Shown here: positions 1-7,206 of the stretch, piece by piece | Layout: each line of letters starts with the position of its first letter | Numbering within the stretch: the stretch's first letter is position 1 | Position numbers and translations under genes: made by a program | Notes under the pieces: generated by a model | The model's database searches: none | What the model saw: only the letters and a program-made list of their open reading frames with translations | Told to the model about the DNA's origin: nothing | From: Methanosarcinales archaeon | GTDB lineage: Archaea > Halobacteriota > Methanosarcinia > DSM-18856 > Methermicoccaceae | Direction of reading: 5' to 3' | Length of the DNA: 11,375 nt | Assembly (NCBI GenBank): GCA_003661015.1 | Contig: QMVI01000018.1 | Location: 1-11,375, forward strand

Positions 1-557
1 AAAGTCCTTTAAGATGTCCTGACCTGCATGCTTCAGAGAAGATGGAGTCTCTTGTAATGGAGTTGAGAGAGGAGGGAGATTCGGATGGAGGGATTGTGGA
101 GGTATGTGCGTTTGGTGTTCCAGCTGGTCTCGGTGAGCCTGTGTTTGAGAAGTTGGAAGCATAGATAGCGTGTGCCATGTTGTCCATTGGTGCTGTGAAA
201 GGTATTGAGTTTGGAGTGGGCTTCAAATGTGCATACATGAAGGGCAGTGAGATGAATGACTGGATGGAGATGCGTGATGGAAGACCCTGTTTCATCACCA
301 ACAACGCTGGTGGGATTCTTGGCGGAATCAGTACAGGTGAGCCCATTGTTTGTAGATTGGCTGTTAAGCCGACTCCGTCCATATCAAAGCCACAGCATAC
401 TGTGGATGAATTTGGAAACGATGTGGAAATAAGGGTGTATGGGAGGCATGATCCCACGATACCACCCAGACTTGTTCCAGTTGCTGAAGCGATGTTGTCA
501 GTTGTGCTTGCAGACTATTCGATAGTTGGAGGATACATCAATCCGGTGAGGATATGA
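1..557 (+). CDS. aroC: Chorismate synthase, 5'-truncated by the window edge, with one in-frame TAG
   Basis: Chorismate synthase makes chorismate from 5-enolpyruvylshikimate 3-phosphate with reduced FMN, the last step of the shikimate pathway. The reading frame is open from base 3 and shows family motifs in order: RCPD near the start, GVPAGLGEPVFEKL, SIGAVKGIEFG, TNNAGGILGGISTGEPI, KPTPSISKP and GRHDPTIPPR close to the C-terminus. The first about 190 residues lie outside the window. A TAG at 162-164 falls between KLEA and IACAMLSIGAVKG, where homologues carry one ordinary residue (often Asp or Glu) with no gap. Conservation is equally good on both sides, so I treat this as one protein and not as a gene starting at ATG 177, which would lack the core and has no ribosome binding site. 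It ends in TGA, overlapping the NMD3 start by ATGA. A single nonsense mutation is possible, but two more TAGs in this window argue for recoding. Confidence 0.93.
162..164 (+). other. In-frame UAG codon within chorismate synthase (putative pyrrolysine)
   Basis: The codon sits in the row gaa gca TAG ata gcg, between the conserved GLGEPVFEKL and SIGAVKG segments. Alignment by eye with the family needs exactly one residue here. That UAG is read through is inferred; that the residue is pyrrolysine rests on established archaeal UAG decoding, not on anything seen here. Confidence 0.75.
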
Positions 558-1549
558 AGAAGTATGTGTGTCCGAGATGCGGGCGAGAGATAGAGGCTAT
601 GGAGCATCGTGAAATTGGACTTTGTAGCCAGTGTGTTGCTGAACTTACATCTCTACAGTACAAATCATCTGTCTCGGTTGAGTTCTGTCCGAGATGTGGA
701 TTCTGTCCAATGTATGGAATGAAGTTTGAGGACTTGGAGGAAGTTGTGCATCAGATGGTCATGCACTTGCTTGAGGGGAGGAATGTGGAATTTGATATCG
801 AGAGAAGGTCTGAGAATTTTTTCAGAGTCCATGGAAAGGTTGTTGATAGGATAGAAGAAGTTGAAACAGAAAAGATGTTTGACTTTTTTGTGAAGTTTGT
901 CCCAAAGGTGTGTGATGTGTGTTCAAGAAAGGCGGGAGGATATTATGAGGCAATCATACAGATAAGGTCTCCATCCAGAGAGAAATGTTTGCAGGCTGAG
1001 ACTCTTGTGAAAGATATGATATCAAGCGAAAGTGATAGAATGGCATTCATTACAAAAAGGGTTGATGTCAGGGGAGGTATTGACATATTCATCGGCAGTA
1101 AAAAGATTGCAAAGAAGGTTTGTTCTCGTGTGGTGTCTGAAATGGGAGGAAGCGTGAAAACGAGTGCAACCTTGGTTGGGAAGAAAGATGGGAAGGATGT
1201 TTACCGAGTCACGTATTCTTTAAGGTTGCCATTGTTTGCTAGGGGGGATGTAGTTGAGTGGAAGGGGAGAACGTATGTGATTACGAATGTTGGTGAGAAA
1301 ATCTCTTTAACACCTATTGAGGGGGGAAAGATTGTTGTTTTGCCTCTGGATGAAAGACTGGATGTTATTGGGAATGTTGGAGATGTTGTTGAGGTACAAG
1401 TTCTATCGAGCGATGAAAGTGCGATTGAGGTAATGCACCCTCACACATATGAGACGGTCTGGATTAGAAAGAATGAGGATGTGAGAGACAGAGCGGTTGT
1501 TTTATTGACGAAAAAGGGGCTGATACACATCCCGAACAAGTTCGTTTAA
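554..1549 (+). CDS. nmd3: NMD3 family protein (60S ribosomal export-factor homologue)
   Basis: This is the archaeal relative of eukaryotic NMD3, the adaptor that binds the large ribosomal subunit. Archaea have no nucleus, so its job there is presumably in large-subunit maturation or quality control (inference). The 331-residue protein begins with zinc-binding pairs: C6/C9, C24/C27, C45/C48 with C51, and C120/C123 in the sequence VCDVCSRKAGGYY, which is typical of the family. A middle domain with mixed strands follows, and the C-terminal part (about residues 225-331) looks like small beta-barrel domains, as in NMD3. The ATG overlaps the chorismate synthase TGA by four bases, and a GGTGAG ribosome binding site lies at 545-550, so the two genes are probably co-transcribed and translationally coupled. 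It stops with TAA. Its stop overlaps that of the convergent pspAB gene by four bases. Confidence 0.9.
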   Translation: MKKYVCPRCGREIEAMEHREIGLCSQCVAELTSLQYKSSVSVEFCPRCGFCPMYGMKFEDLEEVVHQMVMHLLEGRNVEFDIERRSENFFRVHGKVVDRIEEVETEKMFDFFVKFVPKVCDVCSRKAGGYYEAIIQIRSPSREKCLQAETLVKDMISSESDRMAFITKRVDVRGGIDIFIGSKKIAKKVCSRVVSEMGGSVKTSATLVGKKDGKDVYRVTYSLRLPLFARGDVVEWKGRTYVITNVGEKISLTPIEGGKIVVLPLDERLDVIGNVGDVVEVQVLSSDESAIEVMHPHTYETVWIRKNEDVRDRAVVLLTKKGLIHIPNKFV

Positions 1550-2103
1550 AGTGGGGGATTCCATATAGGATACCAGCATGAAGCATCCTTTTCTATGTTC
1601 ATCTCTTTTTTCAGGATAGAAGCAAGTTTAACTTCTTTTTCCATGTCCCTCTTTGTGTCGAGTGGAACAAATGGGTAGAATGAACCTCTTTTGTATGAGT
1701 AGACCAAGTATATTCTGTTTCCATCCTCAAGGAAGCCAAAAACAGCACAGAGTATTCTCTCTCCAAATCCATTCTTTATTAAACTCTTTACTGTGCTGTG
1801 AAGAAGTTCAACCAGCCTGTCAAATTCATCATTGTACATCACTATCCAGTGATATCCGTATTCGTCTGCTGTGTATTTGTGTCTACCTCTTTCTCCAGAG
1901 ATCGATTCATTCACATCAGAAATCACTCTCTCAAAATCCGAGTCTGACATGGGTTTGAGACAGATACCCGCACTCCCAGTGGGTTTCATACCATGAGATT
2001 CAAGCATGGTGAATGCAGAGGATATATCAAGTATTCTCTCATTCGCTTCCCAATCAGACCCTGCTCTACCTCTCCTACCAAATATGGTATCAAACAATCC
2101 CAT
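1546..2103 (-). CDS. pspAB: PspA-associated protein PspAB
   Basis: The 185-residue protein starts MGLFDTIFGRRGR, the N-terminus typical of the PspAB family found next to htpX or pspA genes in euryarchaea. No membrane segment or signal peptide is visible, so it is probably cytoplasmic or peripheral to the membrane. Its biochemical function is not known to me; by context it takes part in the membrane stress response together with HtpX. The start codon overlaps the htpX stop by ATGA, and a GGAGAG ribosome binding site lies six bases upstream (2110-2115), inside the htpX end, so the two genes form an operon with htpX first. It ends in TAA, overlapping the last four bases of the convergent NMD3 gene. 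Family assignment rests on the N-terminal motif, size and partner. Confidence 0.8.
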   Translation of the reverse strand: MGLFDTIFGRRGRAGSDWEANERILDISSAFTMLESHGMKPTGSAGICLKPMSDSDFERVISDVNESISGERGRHKYTADEYGYHWIVMYNDEFDRLVELLHSTVKSLIKNGFGERILCAVFGFLEDGNRIYLVYSYKRGSFYPFVPLDTKRDMEKEVKLASILKKEMNIEKDASCWYPIWNPPL

Positions 2104-2987
2104 CAGATTCTCTCCATCATCTTTTCGAGGGTCTCAAGTGCTTTTACCCTCTCTTCAAGAGGGGGATGTGTTGAGAATAGTTTTGTTATTAGGTCTCCCG
2201 AAACTGCGGGTATTATGAAAAATGCGTTCAATCCCTCTACTTTCCTCAAATCCTCAGTCGGAATCCTCTGCATTTTTCCACTTATCTTGTATAGAGCTGA
2301 TATCAGGTCTCTTGGTCTTCCTGTTATGAATGCAGAACCCCTATCAGCTGCGAACTCCCTATAGCGTGAGAGAGCCCTGATGAGTATGAAGCTGACAATC
2401 CAGGTGATAATGGATGCCACCCATACGAGCAGTATGTATGCGTTGTCTCTTCTACCGCCACCAATCCCGAAGAAGATGGCATATCTCATAACAAAGAAGG
2501 CAACCATTGATATGAAGCTCGCTATGGTCAGTACGAGCATATCTTTGTTCTTTATGTGAGACAACTCATGAGCAAGCACTGCCTCCAGCTCATTTCTGCT
2601 CAAGGTTCTGAGAAGTCCCGTGGTGACAGCAACTACCGCATTCTTTTTGTTTCTTCCCGTTGCAAATGCGTTTGGAACGTTTGTATCTACGATTGCTATC
2701 TTCGGCTTTGGAAGGTCAGCGAGGGTACATAACTTCTCAACAATCGCATGGAGTTCTGGAGCCTCTTCCCGCCCAACTATTCTTGCACCCATTGACCACA
2801 GAACAAGTTTGTCAGAGTAATAGAGCTGGGCAAATAACATGAGAGCTGCAAACATCAGCACCCATGTAAACATCATGAACCGTGAAAGAATAGCAAGGAA
2901 TCCTATGTACACTACCGCAAGCAGAAGCATCGTGAGGAACATCCTCACCGTAAGTCCAAAGTCTCTTTTGTATGTCCTCGTCACCAT
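2103..2987 (-). CDS. htpX: HtpX-type membrane zinc metalloprotease
   Basis: HtpX is an M48-family integral membrane protease that degrades damaged membrane proteins. The 294-residue protein has two N-terminal membrane segments (about residues 15-35 and 38-58), then the zinc site H140-E141-L-S-H144 in the context VLAHELSHIKNKD. Two further membrane segments follow (about 152-174 and 184-205), then the third ligand E211 in REFAADRGSA and the conserved FSTHPPLEER at 271-280. Length matches the family. The ATG at 2987 has an AGGTG ribosome binding site (2995-2999) seven bases upstream, and a TATA-like element at 3025-3037 is placed well for its transcription. It is followed by pspAB with a four-base overlap, a pairing known from other euryarchaea. 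All catalytic residues are present, so it should be active. It ends in TGA. Confidence 0.93.
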   Translation of the reverse strand: MVTRTYKRDFGLTVRMFLTMLLLAVVYIGFLAILSRFMMFTWVLMFAALMLFAQLYYSDKLVLWSMGARIVGREEAPELHAIVEKLCTLADLPKPKIAIVDTNVPNAFATGRNKKNAVVAVTTGLLRTLSRNELEAVLAHELSHIKNKDMLVLTIASFISMVAFFVMRYAIFFGIGGGRRDNAYILLVWVASIITWIVSFILIRALSRYREFAADRGSAFITGRPRDLISALYKISGKMQRIPTEDLRKVEGLNAFFIIPAVSGDLITKLFSTHPPLEERVKALETLEKMMERI

Positions 2988-3024
2988 CTTTTTACACCTT
3001 GGTTTAGGTCATTATCGACATTGA

Positions 3025-3037
3025 TATATATTATATA
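3025..3037. promoter_or_regulatory. Shared TATA-like element between divergent htpX and aglB
   Basis: The 96-base gap between htpX and aglB holds the near-symmetrical run tatatattatata. For aglB it would put the transcript start near 3057, leaving a leader of roughly 27 bases with its ribosome binding site. For htpX on the other strand the start would be near 3005, with a leader of about 18 bases. I see no second TATA-like box in the gap. A BRE-like purine stretch is not obvious on either side. Confidence 0.55.
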
Positions 3038-3072
3038 CTTATCTTAAACTCTTACTCTTAAAATTTACTCCC

Positions 3073-3081
3073 AGAGAGGTG
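3073..3081 (+). promoter_or_regulatory. Ribosome binding site deciding the aglB start
   Basis: The run agagaggtg lies just before two adjacent TTG codons at 3084 and 3087. The frame is open further upstream, but this is the only ribosome binding site, so the start must be one of these TTGs. The spacing favours the second (3087). Confidence 0.65.
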
Positions 3082-3083
3082 CT

Positions 3084-5633
3084 TTGTTGAGAGCTGATAG
3101 AGAGTGGTTGAAGGCGAAGATACGTCCAGAGTTTGTGGTTTTGTTAGTCATAGCTTTTATCTCATTCTGGATAAGAATCGTGATTCCTTGGAGCAATGTG
3201 TTTCAAAACGGTAAGGTGATGCTTGGTGGAAACGACCCATACTATCATATGAGGCTCACAGAGGTGACAATACATAATTTCCCGCATAGAATGTGGTTTG
3301 ACCCGATGACGAACTTCCCACACGGAAGTGTGCTGTACTGGGGCCCAATTCATGACCAGATTGTTGCTTTTCTTGCGTTGATAGCAGGTTTCGGCTCACC
3401 AGATACCCACACAGTTTATGCGGTTGGCGCAATCATTCCAGCTGTGTTGGGGATACTGCTTTTGATTCCGGTGTATGTGATTGCGAGAGAGTTGTGGGGT
3501 ATAAAGGCTGCACTCTTTGCCTCGTTGATAATTGCTGTTCTCCCAGGACAGATACTGAGCAGAACGATACTCGGGTTTGCAGACCATCATGCGAATGAGA
3601 TTTTCTTTAGCACCCTCACCATCATGTTTTTGGTTCTTGCCATTAAGGAAAGGAGAATCGAATTTTCGCTGAGAAGCAGGTCGTTTTTGTACCTGATTGG
3701 AGCATCCATATCTTACGCTGTATATCAGCTCTCTTGGATAGGTGCTCTGATGTTTGCTCTTTTAATTTCAATCTTCATACTCGTTCAGGCGGTTGTTGAC
3801 CATCTGAGAGGAAAGAGAATAGGCCACATTTGTATGTGTTCTTTGATCTTTCTGCTTCCATTATTATTGGTACTGCCAATATGTGATTTCAAAAGCTTCA
3901 GCTATCTCTACTATTCGATTATTACAGTTGCAGCCCTGTTGCTTGCTACCATTCTTGGACCTCTTCTGTTGTCTCTCTCGAGGCTGATGGATAAACTCCA
4001 AAAACGCACAGAACATTCTCTAACACTTTATTATCCAATTGTTTTGGTGGCAGTGGGCATCATCGTACTCTTTATAATGTCAAATTTTGTTCCGTCTCTG
4101 TTCTCGACCATCAAAAGTGCTTTTACGATTCTCACGAAGAGTACAGTTGGCGAGTTAACAATTGCAGAGGCAACACCAATATTCTTCCCGAGAGGGAAAT
4201 TCACACTCGATATGGTGAATGGGAACTTTGGGATGGCGTTTTATCTTTCTTTGGTTGGTTTGGTTCTTCTCTTCCTGCGAATAATCAAGAAATGGAAAGC
4301 AGAAGAGATGCTAATCTTGGTCTGGAGCATTGTGATATTTGATGCGATGTACCAACAGAACAGATTTGCCTACTACTATGCAGTCAATGTTGCGCTTCTG
4401 ACGGGTTTGGCTCTTTCTTACTTAGTCGATAGGATGGGCATGGAAGAGCTATCCAAGAAGTATGTTCAGTCAGTCCACTCATTCAAAATATTTCATGAAC
4501 CTTTTGTAAAGATTCTCAAAGAGATAAAACCACTCAATTTAGTTTTTCTCGTTTTCGTCATCGTCATCGTCCTTATCTATCCGTGGCCCGGAATACTTCC
4601 AGCTTCAGTTGCATCTGCAAAGGGTGTGGGAGGACCCCCTCCTGGCTGGGTTGAAAGTCTGGATTGGATGAAAACACATACACCAGACCCTGGCGTGGAC
4701 TATTATGAGATTTATGACCCAGACAATTTCACATATCCCCCAGAGGCGTATGGTGTAATGTCATGGTGGGACTACGGACATTGGATATTGGCGATAGGAC
4801 ACAGAATGCCAAATGCAAATCCATTCCAACAAGGCATAGGGGGGGGACCAGACCATAAACCAGGTGCTTCCACGTTCTTCACCGCCACACAAGAACAGAA
4901 AGCAAATCAGATAGCGGATGAGTTGGGAGTTAGGTATGTTGTGAGTGATGCAGAGATGGCAACTGGGAAATTCTATGCAATGACAGCATGGGCACTTGAT
5001 TTGGAGGGATGGGTAACCTATGCTCAGTATGGTATAATGGGACATCCCGTTAATTTCCCTGTTCTCTCTGAGAAATACCACTCATCAATGATAGCAAGAT
5101 TGCATCTGTATGATGGCGTCTCCCTTTCACATTACAGACTTGTACACGAATCCCCCGGCTACTATGTCTTCTATCAGGTTGCAGATATGAATACTGGCAA
5201 TGTATATAGAGGGGTACAGTCGTTTTCGGGATATACCGACGCTGAGAAGTTCTACAACATGATAAAACCATTCTATGTTGATACCAGCACAAACATGGTT
5301 GCATTTGACCCCCTCCCACCGGTTTCTTATGTGAAGGTATTCGAGTATGTCAAGGGTGCCCGTATCATAGGCAGTGCACCAGAGGGCGAGAACGTCACCT
5401 TGTCCATCACAATATTCACCCCTGCGAGGACATTCACATACATGCAAACAACCGTTTCTGACGGGCATTATGAGTTTGTTGTTCCCTACTCCACTCAAGG
5501 TCCTGAGGAAGACTCTACACTTTATGACATAGGCCCTCTTGGACCGTATGAAATTCGATTCGGTGATGAGGTGGTAAGGGTGGACGTCAGTGAGGAAGCT
5601 GTCCTCAATGGTGAGACAATCGTTGTGGGGTGA
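3084..5633 (+). CDS. aglB: Dolichyl-phosphooligosaccharide-protein glycotransferase, AglB/STT3 family
   Basis: AglB transfers lipid-linked oligosaccharide to Asn in N-x-S/T sites of proteins outside the membrane, for example S-layer proteins. The 849-residue protein has a hydrophobic N-terminal half with about 13 membrane segments, ending near residue 510, and a soluble outer C-terminal domain. Catalytic features: N50-D51-P-Y-Y-H in the first outer loop (metal-binding Asp), D167-H-H-A-N-E172 in the second acidic motif, and the STT3 signature W561-W562-D563-Y564-G565 that reads the acceptor Thr/Ser. Residues after about 720 form a beta-rich tail. The start is TTG at 3084 or 3087 behind an AGAGAGGTG site. 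A run of eight G at 4839-4846 stays in frame (GIGGGPD). The TGA stop lies within the ribosome binding site of the next gene. The family call is secure. Confidence 0.95.
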   Translation: MLRADREWLKAKIRPEFVVLLVIAFISFWIRIVIPWSNVFQNGKVMLGGNDPYYHMRLTEVTIHNFPHRMWFDPMTNFPHGSVLYWGPIHDQIVAFLALIAGFGSPDTHTVYAVGAIIPAVLGILLLIPVYVIARELWGIKAALFASLIIAVLPGQILSRTILGFADHHANEIFFSTLTIMFLVLAIKERRIEFSLRSRSFLYLIGASISYAVYQLSWIGALMFALLISIFILVQAVVDHLRGKRIGHICMCSLIFLLPLLLVLPICDFKSFSYLYYSIITVAALLLATILGPLLLSLSRLMDKLQKRTEHSLTLYYPIVLVAVGIIVLFIMSNFVPSLFSTIKSAFTILTKSTVGELTIAEATPIFFPRGKFTLDMVNGNFGMAFYLSLVGLVLLFLRIIKKWKAEEMLILVWSIVIFDAMYQQNRFAYYYAVNVALLTGLALSYLVDRMGMEELSKKYVQSVHSFKIFHEPFVKILKEIKPLNLVFLVFVIVIVLIYPWPGILPASVASAKGVGGPPPGWVESLDWMKTHTPDPGVDYYEIYDPDNFTYPPEAYGVMSWWDYGHWILAIGHRMPNANPFQQGIGGGPDHKPGASTFFTATQEQKANQIADELGVRYVVSDAEMATGKFYAMTAWALDLEGWVTYAQYGIMGHPVNFPVLSEKYHSSMIARLHLYDGVSLSHYRLVHESPGYYVFYQVADMNTGNVYRGVQSFSGYTDAEKFYNMIKPFYVDTSTNMVAFDPLPPVSYVKVFEYVKGARIIGSAPEGENVTLSITIFTPARTFTYMQTTVSDGHYEFVVPYSTQGPEEDSTLYDIGPLGPYEIRFGDEVVRVDVSEEAVLNGETIVVG

Positions 5634-5634
5634 T
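5629..5634 (+). promoter_or_regulatory. Ribosome binding site placing the radical SAM start at ATG 5644
   Basis: GGTGAT overlaps the aglB TGA and lies nine bases before ATG 5644. The frame is open upstream to GTG 5590, but an upstream start would add 18 residues not expected in the family and would lack this site. Confidence 0.55.
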
Positions 5635-5643
5635 TCTGTGGTT

Positions 5644-6375
5644 ATGATGAATTACGGGGGGAGAACCGATGTGTCTACAGTTGACTGGTCTGGAAGAGCA
5701 GTATGTGTAATCTTTTTCAGGGGTTGCCAAATGAGGTGTGTGTATTGTCATAATTATCATCTGCTCGAGGGAAAGAATCTTGTCGATGTTTCTGAAATAA
5801 TTTCGTATCTCTCGCTTGCAAAGAATTTTGTTAGCGGTGTTGTCTTCTGTGGAGGAGAGCCAACTCTTCAAAAAGAGCCTCTAATGGAGATCTCGAGGGC
5901 TGCGAAGGATATGGGTCTCGGAGTTGGTCTGAACACAAATGGTCTGAGATGGCAAGTCATATATGAGATGGTTGAGGAAGGATTACTCGATTTCATCTCT
6001 CTCGATGTTAAGGCACCACTGAGTAAACCAGAGCTGTATGGGAGAATCTGTTATTCTGATGAAAGAAAAGGCGATGTGGAAAAAATCAGGAAAGCTTTGG
6101 ACATAATATCAAATGTGAAAGAAGCGGAGGTCAGAACCACAATATTCACAAATCTGCTCACACCCGATGACATTCGTTTGATTGCACATGATGTAAAGAA
6201 TACATCTGCAGTTTATGTTCTTCAAGAGGGGATGGGTGTGAAGGGATGGTTTGAACATCGTTCCCCTACTCCATCAGAGATGATGGAATATGCAGATGCA
6301 GCTCTTGATGTGCTTGATAGGGTTGTGGTGAGGGGAAGAGAAGGTGAGAAGATTGTTGGGAGGAAGAAAGTGTGA
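5644..6375 (+). CDS. Radical SAM enzyme of the NrdG2-like activating-protein type
   Basis: The 243-residue protein has the radical SAM iron-sulfur motif C28-x3-C32-x2-C35 in GCQMRCVYCHN, the SAM-binding G70-G-E-P73 in FCGGEPTLQ, and a GLNTNG strand near residue 98. The N-terminal STVDWSGRAVCVIFFRGC is the pattern of proteins annotated as anaerobic ribonucleotide reductase activating protein (NrdG2 type). Members of that group are often not near a reductase, and none is visible here, so the substrate is unknown. I chose ATG 5644 (ATG 5647 is next to it) because the conserved domain starts there and GGTGAT lies nine bases upstream; longer starts at GTG 5590 or ATG 5608 are open but less likely. 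It lies 10 bases after aglB and overlaps the P-loop kinase by GTGA. It ends in TGA. Confidence 0.85.
   Translation: MMNYGGRTDVSTVDWSGRAVCVIFFRGCQMRCVYCHNYHLLEGKNLVDVSEIISYLSLAKNFVSGVVFCGGEPTLQKEPLMEISRAAKDMGLGVGLNTNGLRWQVIYEMVEEGLLDFISLDVKAPLSKPELYGRICYSDERKGDVEKIRKALDIISNVKEAEVRTTIFTNLLTPDDIRLIAHDVKNTSAVYVLQEGMGVKGWFEHRSPTPSEMMEYADAALDVLDRVVVRGREGEKIVGRKKV
6358..6363 (+). promoter_or_regulatory. Ribosome binding site that places the kinase start before an in-frame TAG
   Basis: GGGAGG at 6358-6363 is eight bases before GTG 6372, which overlaps the radical SAM TGA as GTGA. ATG 6384, the first start after the TAG, has only AGGT one base upstream, too close to work. The site therefore supports initiation at GTG 6372 and translation through TAG at 6378. 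Confidence 0.65.
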
Positions 6376-6929
6376 GTTAGGTCATGGCATTTGTGGGCTA
6401 TCCTGCGAGTGGCAAGAGTGAGGTATCTGCTGTCGCCTCTTCGCTCGGGATACCGGTTGTGAATATGGGAGATGCAGTCAGGGAGGAGGTGAGAAGAAGA
6501 GGACTTCCCGAGTACGATGAGGTTGTTGGGAAGGTTGCAAATGAGCTGAGGCTGAAAGAAGGAATGGATGCGATTGCAAAGAGATGCCTCCCTAGGATAA
6601 AGGAGGTATTGAAGAGATACGAGTTGGTTGTTGTGGATGGTGTGAGAGGGATTGCAGAAGTCGAGCTATTCAGAAAAGAGTTTTCAGATTCCTTTTTTCT
6701 TGTGCACATAGATGCCACATTTTCTGATAGGCTGGAAAGGATAAGGAAGAGAGAGAGACCTGACCGTATTTTTACTGATGAAGAACTGAGGAATAGGGAC
6801 GAGAGGGAGAAAAAGTGGGGCCTGGAAGATGCGATAAACTCGGCAGACTTCATGATAGAAAACAAATCTTCCTTACAGGAGTTCAAGAATAAAGTGAAAG
6901 ACTTTTTTATTTAGTCCTGCTCTCAATGA
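6372..6929 (+). CDS. P-loop kinase, UPF0200 / dephospho-CoA kinase-like, with TAG at codon 3
   Basis: This is a nucleoside-monophosphate-kinase-fold ATPase related to dephospho-CoA kinase and adenylate kinase; its substrate is not known. Numbered from GTG 6372, Walker A is G9-Y-P-A-S-G-K15-S16, followed by GIPVVNMGDAVREE and ELVVVDGVRG (a Walker B-like strand), then the basic lid RIRKRERPD. GTG 6372 overlaps the previous TGA as GTGA and has GGGAGG eight bases upstream; codon 3 is TAG. Reading it gives M-S-X-VMAFVGYPASGKS, a normal first beta strand, whereas ATG 6384 would cut that strand short. At the 3' end TAG at 6912-6914 falls where homologues end; if it is also sense, four more residues (SCSQ) follow to TGA 6927-6929, the end given here. 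Total length is 180 or 185 residues, normal for the family. The 3' end overlaps the convergent membrane protein gene. Confidence 0.78.
6378..6380 (+). other. In-frame UAG codon at position 3 of the P-loop kinase (putative pyrrolysine)
   Basis: The context is GTG agt TAG gtc atg gca. The start codon, its overlap with the previous stop and the ribosome binding site all lie before the TAG. If TAG were only a stop here, they would yield a dipeptide, and the kinase would need an internal start without a usable site. Confidence 0.6.
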
Positions 6930-7197
6930 AATCTCCAAAGGCAACTCCCGCTATAAAGAATAAGGCAAGCAAGATCACACTGAGTAAAATTCCGATGAAC
7001 GTTCCTGTTGCCATGACAAAACTGCCAGCAAACGAGCCAAGGAACATTGAGATCACTCCCAACACCAAGCCAAAAACAATTCCAAGAATTATACCCAAGA
7101 TGATACTCTTTTTGAACAGCTCTGCTTTACTCTGTTTTCCTGGTTTCAAATACCCGTAAATAACACCTATCACAAATATGATGATTTCCAGATTCAT
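6907..7197 (-). CDS. Small membrane protein of unknown function
   Basis: I do not recognise this 96-residue protein beyond its membrane nature. Numbered from ATG 7197, it has a hydrophobic segment at about residues 2-16, a short basic loop (KPGKQSKAELFKK), then a long Gly- and aliphatic-rich stretch of about 60 residues that could hold two or three more membrane segments, and a charged tail ending ESRTK. Gly-rich repeats such as GIILGIVFGLVLG resemble archaeal DUF-type membrane proteins seen beside regulators. The start is ATG 7197 and not TTG 7203, because GAGGT (7204-7208) is six bases upstream of it. That site overlaps the histidine kinase TGA, so the gene is the second in an operon with the kinase. 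It ends in TAA and overlaps the end of the convergent P-loop kinase gene. Confidence 0.75.
   Translation of the reverse strand: MNLEIIIFVIGVIYGYLKPGKQSKAELFKKSIILGIILGIVFGLVLGVISMFLGSFAGSFVMATGTFIGILLSVILLALFFIAGVAFGDFIESRTK
6912..6914 (+). other. TAG at the end of the P-loop kinase, followed by in-frame TGA
   Basis: The sequence reads att TAG tcc tgc tct caa TGA, the TGA being at 6927-6929. This is the only TAG at the end of a gene in the window. It may terminate, or it may be read through with a five-residue extension; the sequence cannot decide. Confidence 0.5.
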
Positions 7198-7206
7198 AAC
7201 CAAACC

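Noticed and set aside
177..557. A short gene starting at ATG 177
   Set aside because: It is the C-terminal part of chorismate synthase; the conserved sequence continues upstream through the TAG to the window edge, and no ribosome binding site precedes ATG 177.
4839..4846. Run of eight G in aglB as a possible frameshift or slippage site
   Set aside because: The frame is correct on both sides (GIGGGPD and then conserved sequence to the C-terminus), and the run simply encodes glycines.
6398..6886. Long open frame antisense to the P-loop kinase
   Set aside because: Its protein is Ser- and Leu-rich low-complexity sequence, as expected from the reverse of Glu/Lys/Arg-rich codons; no motif, and the plus-strand gene has a clear Walker A.
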